Shown piece by piece: positions 10,148 to 23,800 of a stretch of DNA of 64,000 nucleotides (positions are counted from its first letter, which is position 1; each line of letters begins with the position of its first letter). The stretch is from Planococcus citri (lineage: Eukaryota; Arthropoda; Insecta; Hemiptera; Pseudococcidae). The position numbers were made by a program, and so were the translations under genes. The stretch is from assembly GCF_950023065.1 (NCBI RefSeq), contig NC_088678.1, positions 59,240,460 to 59,304,459 of the forward strand. The letters run 5' to 3'. Under the pieces are notes generated by a model. That model was not told the DNA's origin. It was given only the letters and a program-made list of their open reading frames with translations, and searched no databases.

Positions 10148-13100
10148 AAAGTCCCACTCCATTAGATACAAAAAAATATTTCCTCAATTTTCAGAAGTGA
10201 TTATCTTTCGATTTTTCACATACCTACTTAATGAAGAAAGTTTTTCTGAGTGATTTTCAACTCAAAACGGCGTTAATTGAATTTTGAAAAACTCCTCCAA
10301 CATTTTTTTTTGCGATACACCCGAAGGAACATACCTAATAAGAAGTACATATGTACATGAAAGTTTTAAAATTTCCTCATTGTGCAATCACTTCTTTTCA
10401 AAAAAAAGTTGAAGTGTACGAAAATTTGAAAAAAAAACTCATTTCCAAAAAAAAGTTTTTAGGATCAGCTTTTCATAATACATAGTATTTTTTTAAATTT
10501 GTTTTTAAATACACAAGAAAAATTGGCTTTAAAACCTCATTGCAACTTTTTTTTCAAAAAAATGTAAAACCCCAGTGAATGCTTCTATTAATAGGTAGGT
10601 AACTAACACAAGAATCTCAATCATTTTTTGTTTAACATAGAGGTAGGTACTTAGTAATTATCACTCACAAAAATGTTTTTTTTTTGACTAATAGAGAAAT
10701 TTTTTTTGAAAAGTGTTTTCAATTTTTGAGCTTTATACCCTTGAAAATTTTTATTGAAAAAAAAAATTAAAAATTGGAACCCTTCTCTTCAAAAACAATA
10801 TTGTAAAAAATAGGGAAGAAACACAGATTTGCTCTTCTTCGTAAATTTTTGAACTGCTGGAACTATAGTAGGTAAGTATCCTAGCTCTTCCAATCCTGGT
10901 TCTTTTGATGAGTCATGGAAAGTCTTATTCCACGTCTCCTCTCCCCCTCCTCTGCACTAGTTTTAAAGACTAAAATTTGTCATGTGCGTGGAAGGGAGGA
11001 GAGGGGAGAGGAGGTTGATGACAATAGATACCTACTCAAGGTGCATGTCGAAAAATGTATTTTTTTTGTCTAAGTTTTAATTAGTTTTTTTAAGTATTTT
11101 TATTAGGTAGGGACTCGATAAATTTTTAATCCATGATTTTTTATTTTTGTGAATCAAAATATTAAAAGGAAAATATTGAATTTGGCACAACTTTTCATTA
11201 AAATTAGATAGGGACATTTATTTAACACTCTTAATCACAATGAAATACTCATATTGGAACAACTCGAAATCTTCGTATTTAATTTGCATAGGGCAACCAT
11301 TTTTGGGAAGAACAATGATCTAAAATCCCATTAGTAACCAAAACTTTTGATGCTCAAAATAGTTTTACAATTTATATGACGAATTTTTGAAAGTCAAATT
11401 TTTTTGAGACTTACTTAGGTGTGCTTTTAAAGAGTAATAGGTACCTACCTATCTAATAAGAGAAAATTCATCTTGTACCTATTCATTCAGAAAAAATATG
11501 AAAATGAATCCTAAAACTAATATCTACTTAATGCTTATCAACTCCCCATAACTGAATTTCACCATCCATTCTGGAGCCTCCGGTATGATTTTCGATTGCT
11601 TCAGAATTTTAAAACTTGTCCAGAAAGAGCGGAAAATAATAGGTGGCCTTTGAAATGTACTCGTAGAGCAAAAAAAAAAGTTCAAAACGCTTACGTTATA
11701 GTTGATTAGAAGCCTTGCTAAAGGCATTTTAAAAATTCCTATTCAATGTCTATCTCAAAGAAAAATGTTTTTCATTTTTTCAAGGTTGAATTACCGGAAC
11801 GAATAGTTTGATTGAGTTGTTCGTGAACAATTTGATTATATATTTCATCATTAATTATTGTAAAAGAATTCATTAAGAATAATGTTTGAAGTTTGACGTT
11901 CATAATGGTGAATTTTGATCCTAATCGGTTTAACCACCAAATTTCTTATTTGATTGAATCATTCAAAATTCAAAAAATCATTGGTTCGTTGTAAATACGA
12001 TGAGTCGTTTTTCTATCAAGGAGGTATGATCAATTCACCGTAAATGTCATCATCGTACATACATATTCATAGTTCAGCGAAACACAATTCATCTAAGAAC
12101 AAAAATGAAAAAATTGATTCAAATGTATACCCAAAAGAATTGTCAATGATCGATGAAACAGTTTCAATACATAAATCAGTTCACATTCAACAGAAGTGTT
12201 CCTGAATCTTGCAAATTGTATTTTTCAGCCCTTTTATTACCTAAAGGCGCATACGATGAAAAACAGGAAAGGCGAAATAGAAGTTGAAATATTATAATTT
12301 CCCATCCTTAACACTAGAAATTTTCGTATTATTGAAAATATATAGAAGCGACATCCCGGTCGGGGTAGAGCAGAACGGAATGAGGAGTGAAGATGAAGAG
12401 TAACTACAACAAGAAATGTTTCCAACATCTCAATAAATCAAGAAAGGTTGACAGCGTTTTAGAAACGTACGAGAAAATGTCATCGCTGCATTAAGAAAGT
12501 TCTAAAGCGCATTTTGCCATTAGAAAAAATCAACGTGTAAACGTTCTCAAGTTTGACAACTAGAAAGCTTCAAGTTGGATAGCAGTTTTTCTCTTTTTCA
12601 CTTTTTCTCATCTTAATTCTTATCGAAAATCTTATTTAGTCACCTTTGGCTTACCGTTAAGGAGTTGACGAAAACGTTAATTCGACTTGGCAATCGATTA
12701 GCTCTAGCTGATCCAAACAGCTGAGACAGATTCTCGGCTATTGCACAAGATGGATTTATATTCTATTTGAACTCGTAACTCGTCGTAAACGCCATATGCG
12801 CGGAGATATCTCACGATATTTTGCCATTCTTCATAGACGATAACCTCTGATACGAGTATATGAGCGAATCCATCAGGCCGTAAATTTTTTTTTCTTCTTT
12901 GCAAGAACGTGTTTTGAATTCGAAGCAGACAACTTCACACCACCAACGAACGCGTTCATTACTTGTGGAAAGTTACAAGGTATATATCTGCTCTATCATC
13001 AAAGTACCTACATATACACTTCAATTAGCACGAATTCACCGAGAAGAATTTGCCTACAACGAAATACCACCGCCATTTTCCCCCCTTTTTCGTCAGTTAT

Positions 13101-16100
13101 TTTTAATTACGTTATTCATCGAAGTCTTCGGAGCATTTCAAGTGTTTGTGTTAATATTACAATGGAAGGCAAATGCACAGATAAAACACGTATTTAACAT
13201 CAAACGCGAACTCTAAAATGGCTTCTAGCTGAACCACCAGAGCCTGGAGAATACTTACAAGTTAGTTTTGAATACGACGATGCTGCTGGAATGGTGTTAG
13301 CCTAACCTATACGTACCTTTACAGTTTACTATTCGAGTAATATAAACTTCTATTCCAATTCATTCATCATATTACATATCAAAGAAGTGAGGTGTACTAT
13401 GAGGTGGGTATACCTTAACTTTAATTATTTTAACTCGTCCTTCTCGATTTCGCTTAACATTTCGACAATCGTATAGAAAGTTACGTATGCGCTTCTAAAT
13501 TTATACGGAATTAATTAAACGTTCGTTCACCGCGTCTTCTTCGCGTTACCCACCCACATTAAATGTCTGCATCGTCGTCTGGAGAAAACAGGAAAAACGC
13601 TCCGCCAGACGATGTTAATAATATCAAATATCTTTTAATTCGATTACTCGATTTAATCGCATTAAAATATAAACGTTTCAAATATCAACAAACCAGTCGC
13701 TTTTTACCTTCAGCGTCAAAAAAGCAAAAGGAAAAACGAGAAGGGCTCGTTGGTTTCCTTTCGCATTCTAGGTACGCTGTAGGAGGAGTGTTCAGCCGTG
13801 AAAATTTCGTGCGAAGAATTTTAATAAATTTTTACATTAACATCGGCAAAACGTTGCTGATAATTAATTTTTAACAGCTAATTTACAATAATTCCTTCAA
13901 AGCGTTTTCGTCTCGTGTAATTTTCTTTCTTATTAAACCGGCGCGACGTCTCGTGAAAAAAAAACAACTTCCACTAAACTTATTTAATTAACTAAGATAG
14001 ATCTATGAGTACAATGCCAACCGCACTGAAAAAAACTAACCCTTGTTTACCTCTTACAAAATTTCAAAGTAAAACACGTGCTTGAAAGAAATTCCATTTT
14101 AATGACCATCACCGCAAATATTACACTCGAATGAGTTGTCTGATCCGTCTACTACATTGTATGTGACAGGTAAGTAATCTATGTCCTTGAGTAAGTATAA
14201 GGTCGACGACGCCGAGCTGGACTTTCGCGTTAGTTGAATAAATTGTGTGAATGGTTTTAACGTTCGTAGGCGTACCTATTACATGATTGGTGTCAAGTGT
14301 TTGGCTATAACGCGGTGACTCCTGGCGCAGAAACCGCCCGGCTGTGAATCGAGCGGGAATAGGGCACGAGTTCCAAAAAATTGTCACTTTTGATTCTGTA
14401 GTTGTTTGGTTTTGTACCATTTTCTAAATTACTCTTCGCGGATGAGGAGGTTAGAATGGAATGGTCGATTTGGGATCTTTTTAATGGAAAATTTTGGTTA
14501 CACCTTGGTTATTAAGTAGGTATTTTACGTAGGTAGATATAAAGTATGAATACACTGATGTAACTAGTAAAATTGACAATATGAGTTCATACAGATAATT
14601 CAGAACATACCATATTTCAATCCTTCGAGCCAATGCTAACACCTCCTAGCCATGTCATCTTTAAAGTAGATACATTTGTGAAAATTTTTGGCGATTTTTT
14701 TTTTTTTTGCTTCTATAGGTACCTAATACCTGAAGATGTTAGTTTGTATTCCTAAAAACTAAACTTCAAGTTTTCAACTGAATAAACATTTTTTGAAAAA
14801 TCAATGTTATTCTTTTGCACCCCTTTTAAAAGATCGAAAATCAAGACATAGATTTTCAAAAAATTGCTTTTTTAGGAGAAAATAATTCATTTTTGTTGAA
14901 TCTATATTTATCTTTGAAAAAAAATTGTAAATTGGATTAATTTTTTCCACATGAATACAAGGACATACTAATACTTATTTTAGAAAGTTAAAAAACAAAA
15001 AATAGATTTTCAAAATTGCTTTTTGAGAAGAAAACGTATAACTTCTGTTGAGCTTATTTTTGAACAAAAAACAAAACAAAACACATGTAATTTTGATAAA
15101 TTTTTCTTCTAATAAGCATGAAAGTCAAATTTTGGAAGTTCAAAAATCAAAAAATTGCTTTTTGAGAAGAAGCACATAATTTTTATAGAACAAAAACAAA
15201 TTACGAACATGAGCGATGAAATGGGTCGATTTTTTTGTTTCATTAGAGTGGGAGTGGGGGTGACAGATGTTTTTTTTTCAAAAGAATTTAGTAATAAAAA
15301 TTGAAAAAAATTGAACATTTTTATGCACCAAATTCAAGGCTTTTTTGTGGGAGGACGCGGGGAGACACAGTCCCATGAAAGGAAAGTTCAAAAATATCGA
15401 AAAATTGTCATAAAAACTAAAAAAAAATAAAAGAATTTGAAAAAAACAAATTCTGGTAACTTTTTTAAACAATTTTGGATTTTTTTTTTTAGTCAAAATT
15501 GTACAAAATAGGTACATATGTACAAGGTTGCCACATTGAAATTTTTGAATTATGGAACATTATTACTTGAAGAGCAAAAAAATGTTCAAAATGGCATAAT
15601 AAATTTGGTAAAAATTTGGATTGTAACGAAAGTCCCATTATACGTTTTTAAACAATAAAAAATAGGTACTTATTTTAATTTTTTTCTCAAAACACCGTGG
15701 AAAGGGGGGGGGTATGAAAATTAGGGACTTTCAACTTCAATTTAGCGTCTCCCTCCCCCCTCCAAGTGAAGAAATACAAAAGAAGGTCTGACTAAGTCTA
15801 TTATTACTTTTTTTAAAATTATTATTATTATTCAGCCTTGGGGCTTTCAGAAGGGATCAACATTGCGGAACCATGTGAGGTTTTATCTTGAAAGAGACGT
15901 TACTTGCTTTAGAAAAATTCTGACACATGTCTTAATAGTAAATTAAAAATTGTTTAGAAAAAGAGTTTTACTGCAAAGCTTTCAATTTTTTTCAATTTTG
16001 AGTGCTCTATTGCTTTTGACGCTACTTTTTGAGATTTCGAAAGAAAATTAAAAAATAGAGAATTAGTTTTTTAATAAGTGCAACAACATTGGAAAAAGAG

Positions 16101-17091
16101 GACATGAAAAAGTAGAACTTCAAAATGGGACACCCTCCCCCCGTCTCTCTTTTTTCCAGGTTGTGAATTAAAATGCAAAGGAAAACACTCTGAAATTGAA
16201 TTAATGATAATTTGATTCCACAGGAACTCGAACCAAAAATAAAGTAACTACCAACAATCCCATTCTGAGCTTGACCTTCCCTGAGGAATAGGACGAGGGG
16301 CTAGCACTGTAATTTTATGTAGGTACTCGAAAAATCTAAAAATAGGATGTCGTATTGGTTGTTATTCTACCTGCTGATTCAATAACGCCGAGTTTGAATA
16401 TTCATTCATTTTTTTCAAACTGACCCCTCTAAGCCTCCTCTCCACTCCCCTACCCTCGCCTTCCAACAAAGTCCGAAAATCGTCTTGAAGTTCTAACATC
16501 TTGAATTAGTTACTCACAAAGTTTCAAGCAAAAATCTTTTTTAAATCTTTTTTTTAAAAATTATGTCCACATTTTTTGAAAATCTTTGAAAAACCTTATT
16601 TTGCTCTTCTTCATTTTCGAACTACCGAATGAGCGATTATTCTATAATCTGCTCAGATCGCGCCATTTTCCGGATCAAATTGGAAGAGATGGTATCTGAA
16701 TGGATCGAACTGGATTAAATTTTGCATCGAATTTGATCTAATTCGATGAGGATTTTTTTAAAAATTGATTCATTTGGATTAGTAAATTTATAGGTATAAA
16801 TTTTTTCCTAGGATAACTTTAGAAAATTGAGTAGAACTTCATCATTTTTCCAATGTTTTTCCTTCCTCCGATGAAAGTTCAAAGTCTTGAATTTCATAAA
16901 AATACTTATATATTTTTCAAGTGCTTAAAAAATACCTACCTATGAATACAATTATGTATTTCAAGAAAAAACAAGTTTGAAATTGCAATTTTTTCTTACA
17001 ATAAATCCACTTTTCAAAACTTTGTAACAAATATTTTTCATCTTTTTTTTTACTATACAGTTTTTGTTCTAGAAAGAGGGTATTGATCTAG
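10148..17091. other. Non-coding sequence, mostly decayed AT-rich repeats
   Basis: The stretches 10150-11500 and 14500-17050 are A/T-rich with long homopolymers and no coding pattern. 11530-11740 carries a faint trace of the foldback family (CTGGAGCCTCCGG and TTTTCGATT words). About 11750-12060 has scattered decayed relatives of the TTCGTTCGCGAA repeat. The stretch 12200-14400 is less repetitive; its open frames of ~100 codons (12899-13216, 13563-13874, 14121-14420 minus) resemble nothing I recognise. A pyrimidine-rich tract near 10938 faces a purine-rich tract near 10990. Confidence 0.4.
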
Positions 17092-17801
17092 CAAGGGAAC
17101 CCTCCCTTCCCACATGATAATCTCCGATTTGAATGAAACTTGGACAGGTGGAAAGAGGACCTCAAAAAACCCCCATCCCTAAATTTTTAGCTGCTGAAGT
17201 TGATTTTTCTATTTTTGGCGAGCGTGTGAAGTTTTGTGTATTTTTTATACTTTTTCTCATGGTATGTGTCAAAAAATTCGATTTCTGATGATAATTCCAG
17301 ATTTGACCGACGGTAAGTAGTACTTATCGATTAGGTATCAAGCAGAGACCCTTTGGCCAAAATTTCAGCTGCTGAAGTTCATGTGGTGGGGAGAAACGGC
17401 CATTTTTTGAATTCATTCATAACATGGGAAAAAACAGTGAAAAATCTTGTTTCCTAAACGGAATTTTTCAATGGCATTTAAAAACCAGCAATTGGACAAA
17501 AAATTCGATTTCTGATGATAATTCCAGATCCGGCCGGCGATAGTATTAGTCAATTAGGTATCAAGCATAGACCCTTTGACCAAAATTTCAGCTGCTGAAG
17601 TTCATGCGGTGGGGAGAAACGGCCATTTTTCGAATTTACAGAACAACTTTACCTGTGTACACAAAACTTCAAACGCTCGTCAAAAATCGAAAAATCAACT
17701 TCAGCAGCTGAAAATTGGGGGATGGAGTTTTTTTGAGGTCCTCTTTCCACCAGTCCAAGTTTCATTCAAATCGGAGATTATCATGTGGGAGGGTTCCCTT
17801 G
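17092..17801. mobile_element. TIR element with ~150-bp inverted repeats and an internal direct duplication, 710 bp
   Basis: The left end (17092-~17265) and right end (~17640-17801) are inverted copies beginning CAAGGGAACCCTCCC, followed by ACATGATAATCTCCGATTTG. TAG lies directly outside both ends (17089-17091 and 17802-17804), giving a 3-bp target duplication. Between the arms are two direct copies of a ~145-bp segment starting near 17276 and 17498 (AATTCGATTTCTGATGATAA to GAGAAACGGCCATTTTT). No transposase frame is present. The 86-codon frame at 17576-17836 is repeat sequence. Superfamily not assigned. Confidence 0.85.
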
Positions 17802-17804
17802 TAG

Positions 17805-20800
17805 GTACACTTTTCAAATTTTCATCGTGTATTTAAAGGCAATTTCGCAACTTTTTGGTAGGTATACTTTTTCTTTCAAGAAAAATAATTGAAAATTTAT
17901 TCACCTGTATTTGAACTTGGACGCTACTGGATTCCGAATTTTGAAGAAACCCAATCTGTATTGATTGTGTTTTAGATACTTATATTCAGACTAATCACAT
18001 GTGAAATTTTCTGAATTCTCAGCTGTGATAGACGTCTATAGTAATTTAATGCATGCAATAGGTTTTTGATATTCAGATTTCAGATTAAGTATTTATGACA
18101 CTGTCCATAATTCGTTCGTTTTTTCAACTCAATATCTAAAACTTTTATCTTTTGCAACGAAAATTGAAAAATTCTTAAAACGTATCGGCTCATCGGAACA
18201 CATCGTCATTTCACAATTTATCACATCAAAATATCCCAAAACTTCACGTATCCATATCGAAGAGGCGTTCCTAAATCGTTAAAATTTTAATGCAGCCGAA
18301 ATTTTCCAAATTTCTACAACCAATTTTTTTCTTCTAAAAGTTGTTACTAATAACTCGGTTCAATTTACACAACTCGTCGGGATGAATTCCAAGAAAGTCT
18401 CTTAACTTTTGGCCACTTTCGTGATATTTATGAATACGCCACCCTCTCTCAGTCTCAAACCCATTATTCCAATTTTACTTTACTCTATACTTACGTCAAC
18501 TGCATACACCACGAGCTCGCAACTCCAACCTTGACCTCTCCATGGGGAGGAAAAAAGAAAGAAAAAAAGAATTCGAACAGAGGGACGTATTAGACTGGCG
18601 AAAAATGCTGCCGCAATCTTATTAAAAAACTTTCTCACTTTAATACGGCGACGACGACATGCTTACACAAAATACGATCAAAATACTCGCTACGATGAGA
18701 GAATTCAAATTTACAATGTTCAATGAGAGCGTATTCGCGATATGCCATCAGCATTCCAATTAGAATCACTGTAGTGGTACGCGATTTACCATTTCGACAT
18801 AGCTGATTTTTCAACCTATTGCGCGAAAGACGATTTGTGACTCGACGTACTACTGAAATTGCCTCCTCGGTGAACGAAAAATATAGAAAAAGAAATTCGT
18901 CAAAATGAAATATATATCCTGTTTTTCGCTATTCGACTCGTAACAACCAATCAAAAGCCTAATATTTCGCGGAACGTGGAAACGCGAAAGAACGTAAGTA
19001 AAGTAACGTTTTAAAAAAAAATAAATCGTTATAGATAACTCGTCGCGAATCTTATTGGTTGTCGGAGGATATCAAAATTGTACGAGTATAAATTTACTTT
19101 CGTTACACGTACTATCTGGCGTCATTTTATAATTCGCATGCTGTGCGTTAAAAAAAAAGTAATCAGAGGTGAGAAGAGGTAAGCGAGGGAAGATTTGGTC
19201 ATTATAAAAGTACTTATATATTATAGTATTTTTCGGAGTAGTTTTCAATTGGGTCGGACGTTAATTCAAAAAATGCAGCTAATGTCTTTCTTGGACGTGA
19301 CCCACCGTTTTGGCCTTTGTACGGTCGTCGAGTTATGTACTACGTGGGTATCTCTTCTACTTGTATATACCCTTTTATAGAAATAAATGAAAACGCCTCG
19401 CTCGAGTCATCTAAAATTGTAACCATGTTTTAAAAACTAAAAACTCATATCACTTTGTTCCAGAGCTAAAGAGCCGAATCTAAGAGAGAGAGGACATTTA
19501 TTCGTATTTCCAACACGTACTTTTTTTTCAACTCTTTTTTTCCGGTACCGAACTCGCGAAAGGAAAAATTAAACGCGAACGTTTTCCGTGCGTATTCTTC
19601 TCCTCATCGTATATTGCGAAAAAATATCCGCCGAGCTCGATACAGCCTCGTATAACGTTTTTCACAATCATATCGATGCTTTGGTAAATTGATACTTGAG
19701 AAAACATGCATAAGGGTTACAAGACTTAAAGTGCTATATTAGTCAATGTTTTCTTCGTATTTTATACGCTGTCGGATTTTCCTTATTTTGTTGAAACCTT
19801 CGCAACGACGACCGTAAAGATTACCAAAAACAAGAGGGGTATGGTACGCGGTGTACGCGGTTTTGTTTGTTTATACTTTCATAGAAGAAGAAAAGTCTAA
19901 ACTCTCTATGTATAGTATACTTCTTTGAGAGTCAAATGAATCGACGAATTTCTCCCATTTTTGCTCGGCAGCTTTACGTTTTGAAAAGGATGTAGTGCAG
20001 TAATACACTGTGTCGCGAGAGCCTAGTTAAGTAGCCTGTGGTATACGTTAGGTCATTAATCATAGGACGTATCAACAAATTACATCCTGCTGAGACGTAT
20101 TTCGCGTTGTTGAAGTTTACTTTTTTTTCCCCTCCTCGTCCTCAAATATGATTAAAATTTACACAATACCGAGGCTTTTTGTTTGAACAAAGAAAATGCC
20201 CAGCGAGATAATTCCGTTGAAGGAACATTGCTCTAATGACCCGAACATTTTCCGCTCAATTTAAACTTCATAACAGCGTTAGTGTTTACGCAAAATTTAC
20301 CCTCATTTTGTTAATGGGCTCGCGACCATAAAGGTATTAAAATAATATCGCTAATGAAACGATATCATTCAACGTATAAATTACGATTTACCGGATACAC
20401 TTACTGAGATGAATTTATTACTCGACGTTTTCTTCCACTTGTCTCCTTTCTATAGGGCCCTTTTTCACCTACACTTTGTCAAGGTTACCTACGTACACTA
20501 ACGCTGCGCTATCAACGACTATTTCAATTTACCAATCCTTTAAATACCTTTTTACCTTAAGCCGGAGGTTTTTTTTTTATCTCTGCGTGCTGCTTTTTAT
20601 CCCGCGCTAAAATGCCTTAATAAATCACTCGAATACTAAAGCTGTCTAATTTTACACGACACAATCGACGATTCGATTATAGGTATCTGCGTTTTGTGTG
20701 TGAGCTGGGGCTGCTGCAGCGACAGCATAGACAGCCCGAGCGACGAGCGACACCCTTGCCAAGCCATCGAATCGCGTAAATACCAAATGCGTTTATAATT

Positions 20801-23800
20801 TACGCGAACTTATCACGCGCCCTGAAAGCGAACTTGACTCCGGTAAAATGTGATTTAAATTGAATCCTAAAAGCCGAACCATCTCGTGCTGATAATTCTC
20901 GCATTCGGCATTCCGAATAGAATAATGTAACCTGCGAGCCTGCCACGCAGCACCGAACTCTCGAGCACAAATCGTGTATACGTGATTGCATAACTTAAGA
21001 TGTTATTAAGGGCTTCTCTCTTTTTGGGTTTGCCGTTTATCTCGACTAGGTATATACGATACGATTACGATTACGACGATACAGCAGCGTATGGTGGCAC
21101 AGATTCGTCGCTATATTTCAAACACACCCGCCAATATAACTATCGTTTCGAGTTCGGACTATACATATTATGGTGTACCAGGTGAAGATGGGTTAAGGGT
21201 GATTTTTCATTCGATATGGATTTCAAATTTTACCAGCTACTTTTCCTCTCATCTGTATAGCTACTTTTTTTTCGGGTACGTTTCGATATGATCAATGAGG
21301 CGGAAATGGTTTTCCAACCGATGCGAAGCGTGTATAAAGGACATTTATCAAATGATTTTTATACTATTTTCTCAACCAGGTTTCAAAAAAGGGTTTCATT
21401 TTATCCCGCACCGAGTAAAGATTTATTTCTGAGGTTTTCTTTCGCGAGTCCGATGAGTCGTTCGTGAACGAGTAATATTTTTCCAGCGGGATGGTTCATG
21501 GTGAAGGGTGGAAATTTTTGAAAGGTTCAAGTGTACCCGTCGTTTAAAATCTGTTTTCAAGGTTTCCTTCGTAATAGGTACCTAGACGTTGTTATGGGAA
21601 GGATAATTCAAGGACAGTATAAATTGCTCGTGTAAGTGATCAGAGTTGTAGATGATAAATAGTTTCTGTCGTGTTGTTGTTATTTTTAAAAGAAACCTGC
21701 TAAGAAAGAGATGGAAAAGGAATACGGAGATGGTATCAGTTAATGAGAACAGAAGTTTTTGATTTAAATTTTAATAACATACTTCGATAACTTGAATACT
21801 TAATAATAAATTGACTTAATGCCCTGAAATTTTCAGGAATAAAAGATGGTAGGTACCTACATCTACATAAGTAAAGTACCTAGGATGGTCCTTATTTTCA
21901 AATTTGGGATTTACCGCCCCCAACCTCCAAAGTGGTGAGCTCTGGTGTGAAAATAATTCCTTATTTTTTGTTTTTTCCATTTTCAGAAAATTCGGAAAAT
22001 TCGGGCTTCGATGGGCCCCTCAATTTTCAAACATTAAAAAAAACACAAATCCACTGTAAAATTTCAAAATTTCAAAATCTATAATCACTATAAAAAGTCC
22101 CTTTTGAGTAAAATAAACTCTCATGACGATTTTAGACCCCTCCCTTAAAAACCATGCTGGCCCCCTATTAGAATAGCTGAAATTTATATTGTATGTGGGA
22201 AATCTTGAAATTAATTGTTTATGAGTCACCATATTACGAGAACATTACTGATATGTTGATGCAAATTGTTCACTCGCATATACTTGCAATGAATTATAAC
22301 AACGCACGAGCCCCCTCTCCCACACCCACAATGACGCACATTAAATCTGGCTTATTTCAAATTCAGTAGCTTCTGGAAACGTATTTTGGAAGTGACTCGG
22401 AGTCGTAGCAAATGCTTCCTTATTGGAGGAGGAGGGGGACAGAGAGCCTGATATTCTCAACTAAGTATCACGAACTTCTCATCTGGCGTCCAGTTGACTA
22501 AACAAGTTCTCAAGTTGTTTTTTTTCGAGGGAGTAGGGGAGGGGGTAAGAGGAGGGAGGAATTACTGGTTTTGTGGAATAATACGGCGAATTTTCAAAGT
22601 GAAATAAACGATAAAAATGTCATTTCTTAAGTTTAAAAATTCTCACTTTTTCCATTTTTAAAAACTTTTTTTTTCGAATTTTCGGAAGCTGAAATTTCAA
22701 AAAGAATAAACAGGCTCGATCGATGCGAGGGCTAAAACTTGAAAATTTGTATTTTGAGGAGGAAAAAAACCATGTTCAAGACAATGTTTTTTAAACGAGA
22801 AGCTTTTTTGGGAGGGCATTGGAATTTTAGAATTTGAATAACTTTTTCCAGAAATTTTTGGGGCAAAAAAGCTTCCAAAAATTTGTGTTTCGAGGGAAAA
22901 AATTGTTCTTTACCACAGGAGTTTACATATTATCGGTTTTTTGCCAATCGTATTTCACTTTTTTTCTATCTAAAAAAATCTTAGGGTCTCATTATAGTGC
23001 TACTTTTTTCTAGGTCCAAATTTAAATTTTTTGGTTGAAAAAAAATTGCATTCAAATTTTACTAAAACAAATTTTAACACAAGGGAGGTTGTACGTTAGA
23101 GTTTTGAGGATGTTTTATTGCAATCAGCATTCAAAAAGGCTCATAAGGTCCGGTGAAATTCTAGTTCTACAAAAAGGGTCTCAAATTAGAGCACTTTACC
23201 CTATTTTGATTCAATTAGATACATGGGCATTTTCTAAATAAATCCGGATTAATTTGGAGCCATTTTGGATCGAAAACTTTTTTCCTAGCAAATTATTAAG
23301 TACATATCAACCGGCTAATCCTCATTTCCTTGTACACATCTTGTATAAACGTAATTTTATTCTCTCACACAGTGATTCCGATTCGTTCTGTATGGGGAAA
23401 GGAAGAAAAAATTTCCATAATTATTTAAAAAATTAAGGAAGTTGAATTTTTAAATGGGAAATTGAAACTCACATTTGAAAACTTCTCTTCTTTCCTGTAT
23501 ATAGAAACATTTTCCTAGGAGTTGTCTTTGATTTTTCGTACTCCTGTTCATCTATTTAAGCTGAGGGTTGATTTGTGAGCCTGAAATTTTTTTATTTTTG
23601 TGTAGATGTGTGTTCTTTTCTTTAAAAAAACGTTCGCAAAAAAAAATATTTTTAAAGAAAAATTTCTAAATTTAACTCAAAATTGCGAAAATATAATTTT
23701 TGTAAAAATTTCATGGGTACTACTGGATAAGAGATACATTTTGAACCCCCTCCGCCTCCATTCCCCAGCACTTTTTATTGACATTTTGTATTTTGGTGTA

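Noticed and set aside
10938..11012. Pyrimidine/purine mirror tracts as a triplex or hairpin element
   Set aside because: The pairing is imperfect and the order of the flanking CCACG words is wrong for a clean hairpin; base-composition bias is enough to explain it.
14121..14420. 99-codon minus-strand frame with varied composition (PARFTAGRFLRQESPRYSQ)
   Set aside because: It looks more protein-like than most but matches no family I recognise and has no neighbouring coding segments. A protein search would settle it.
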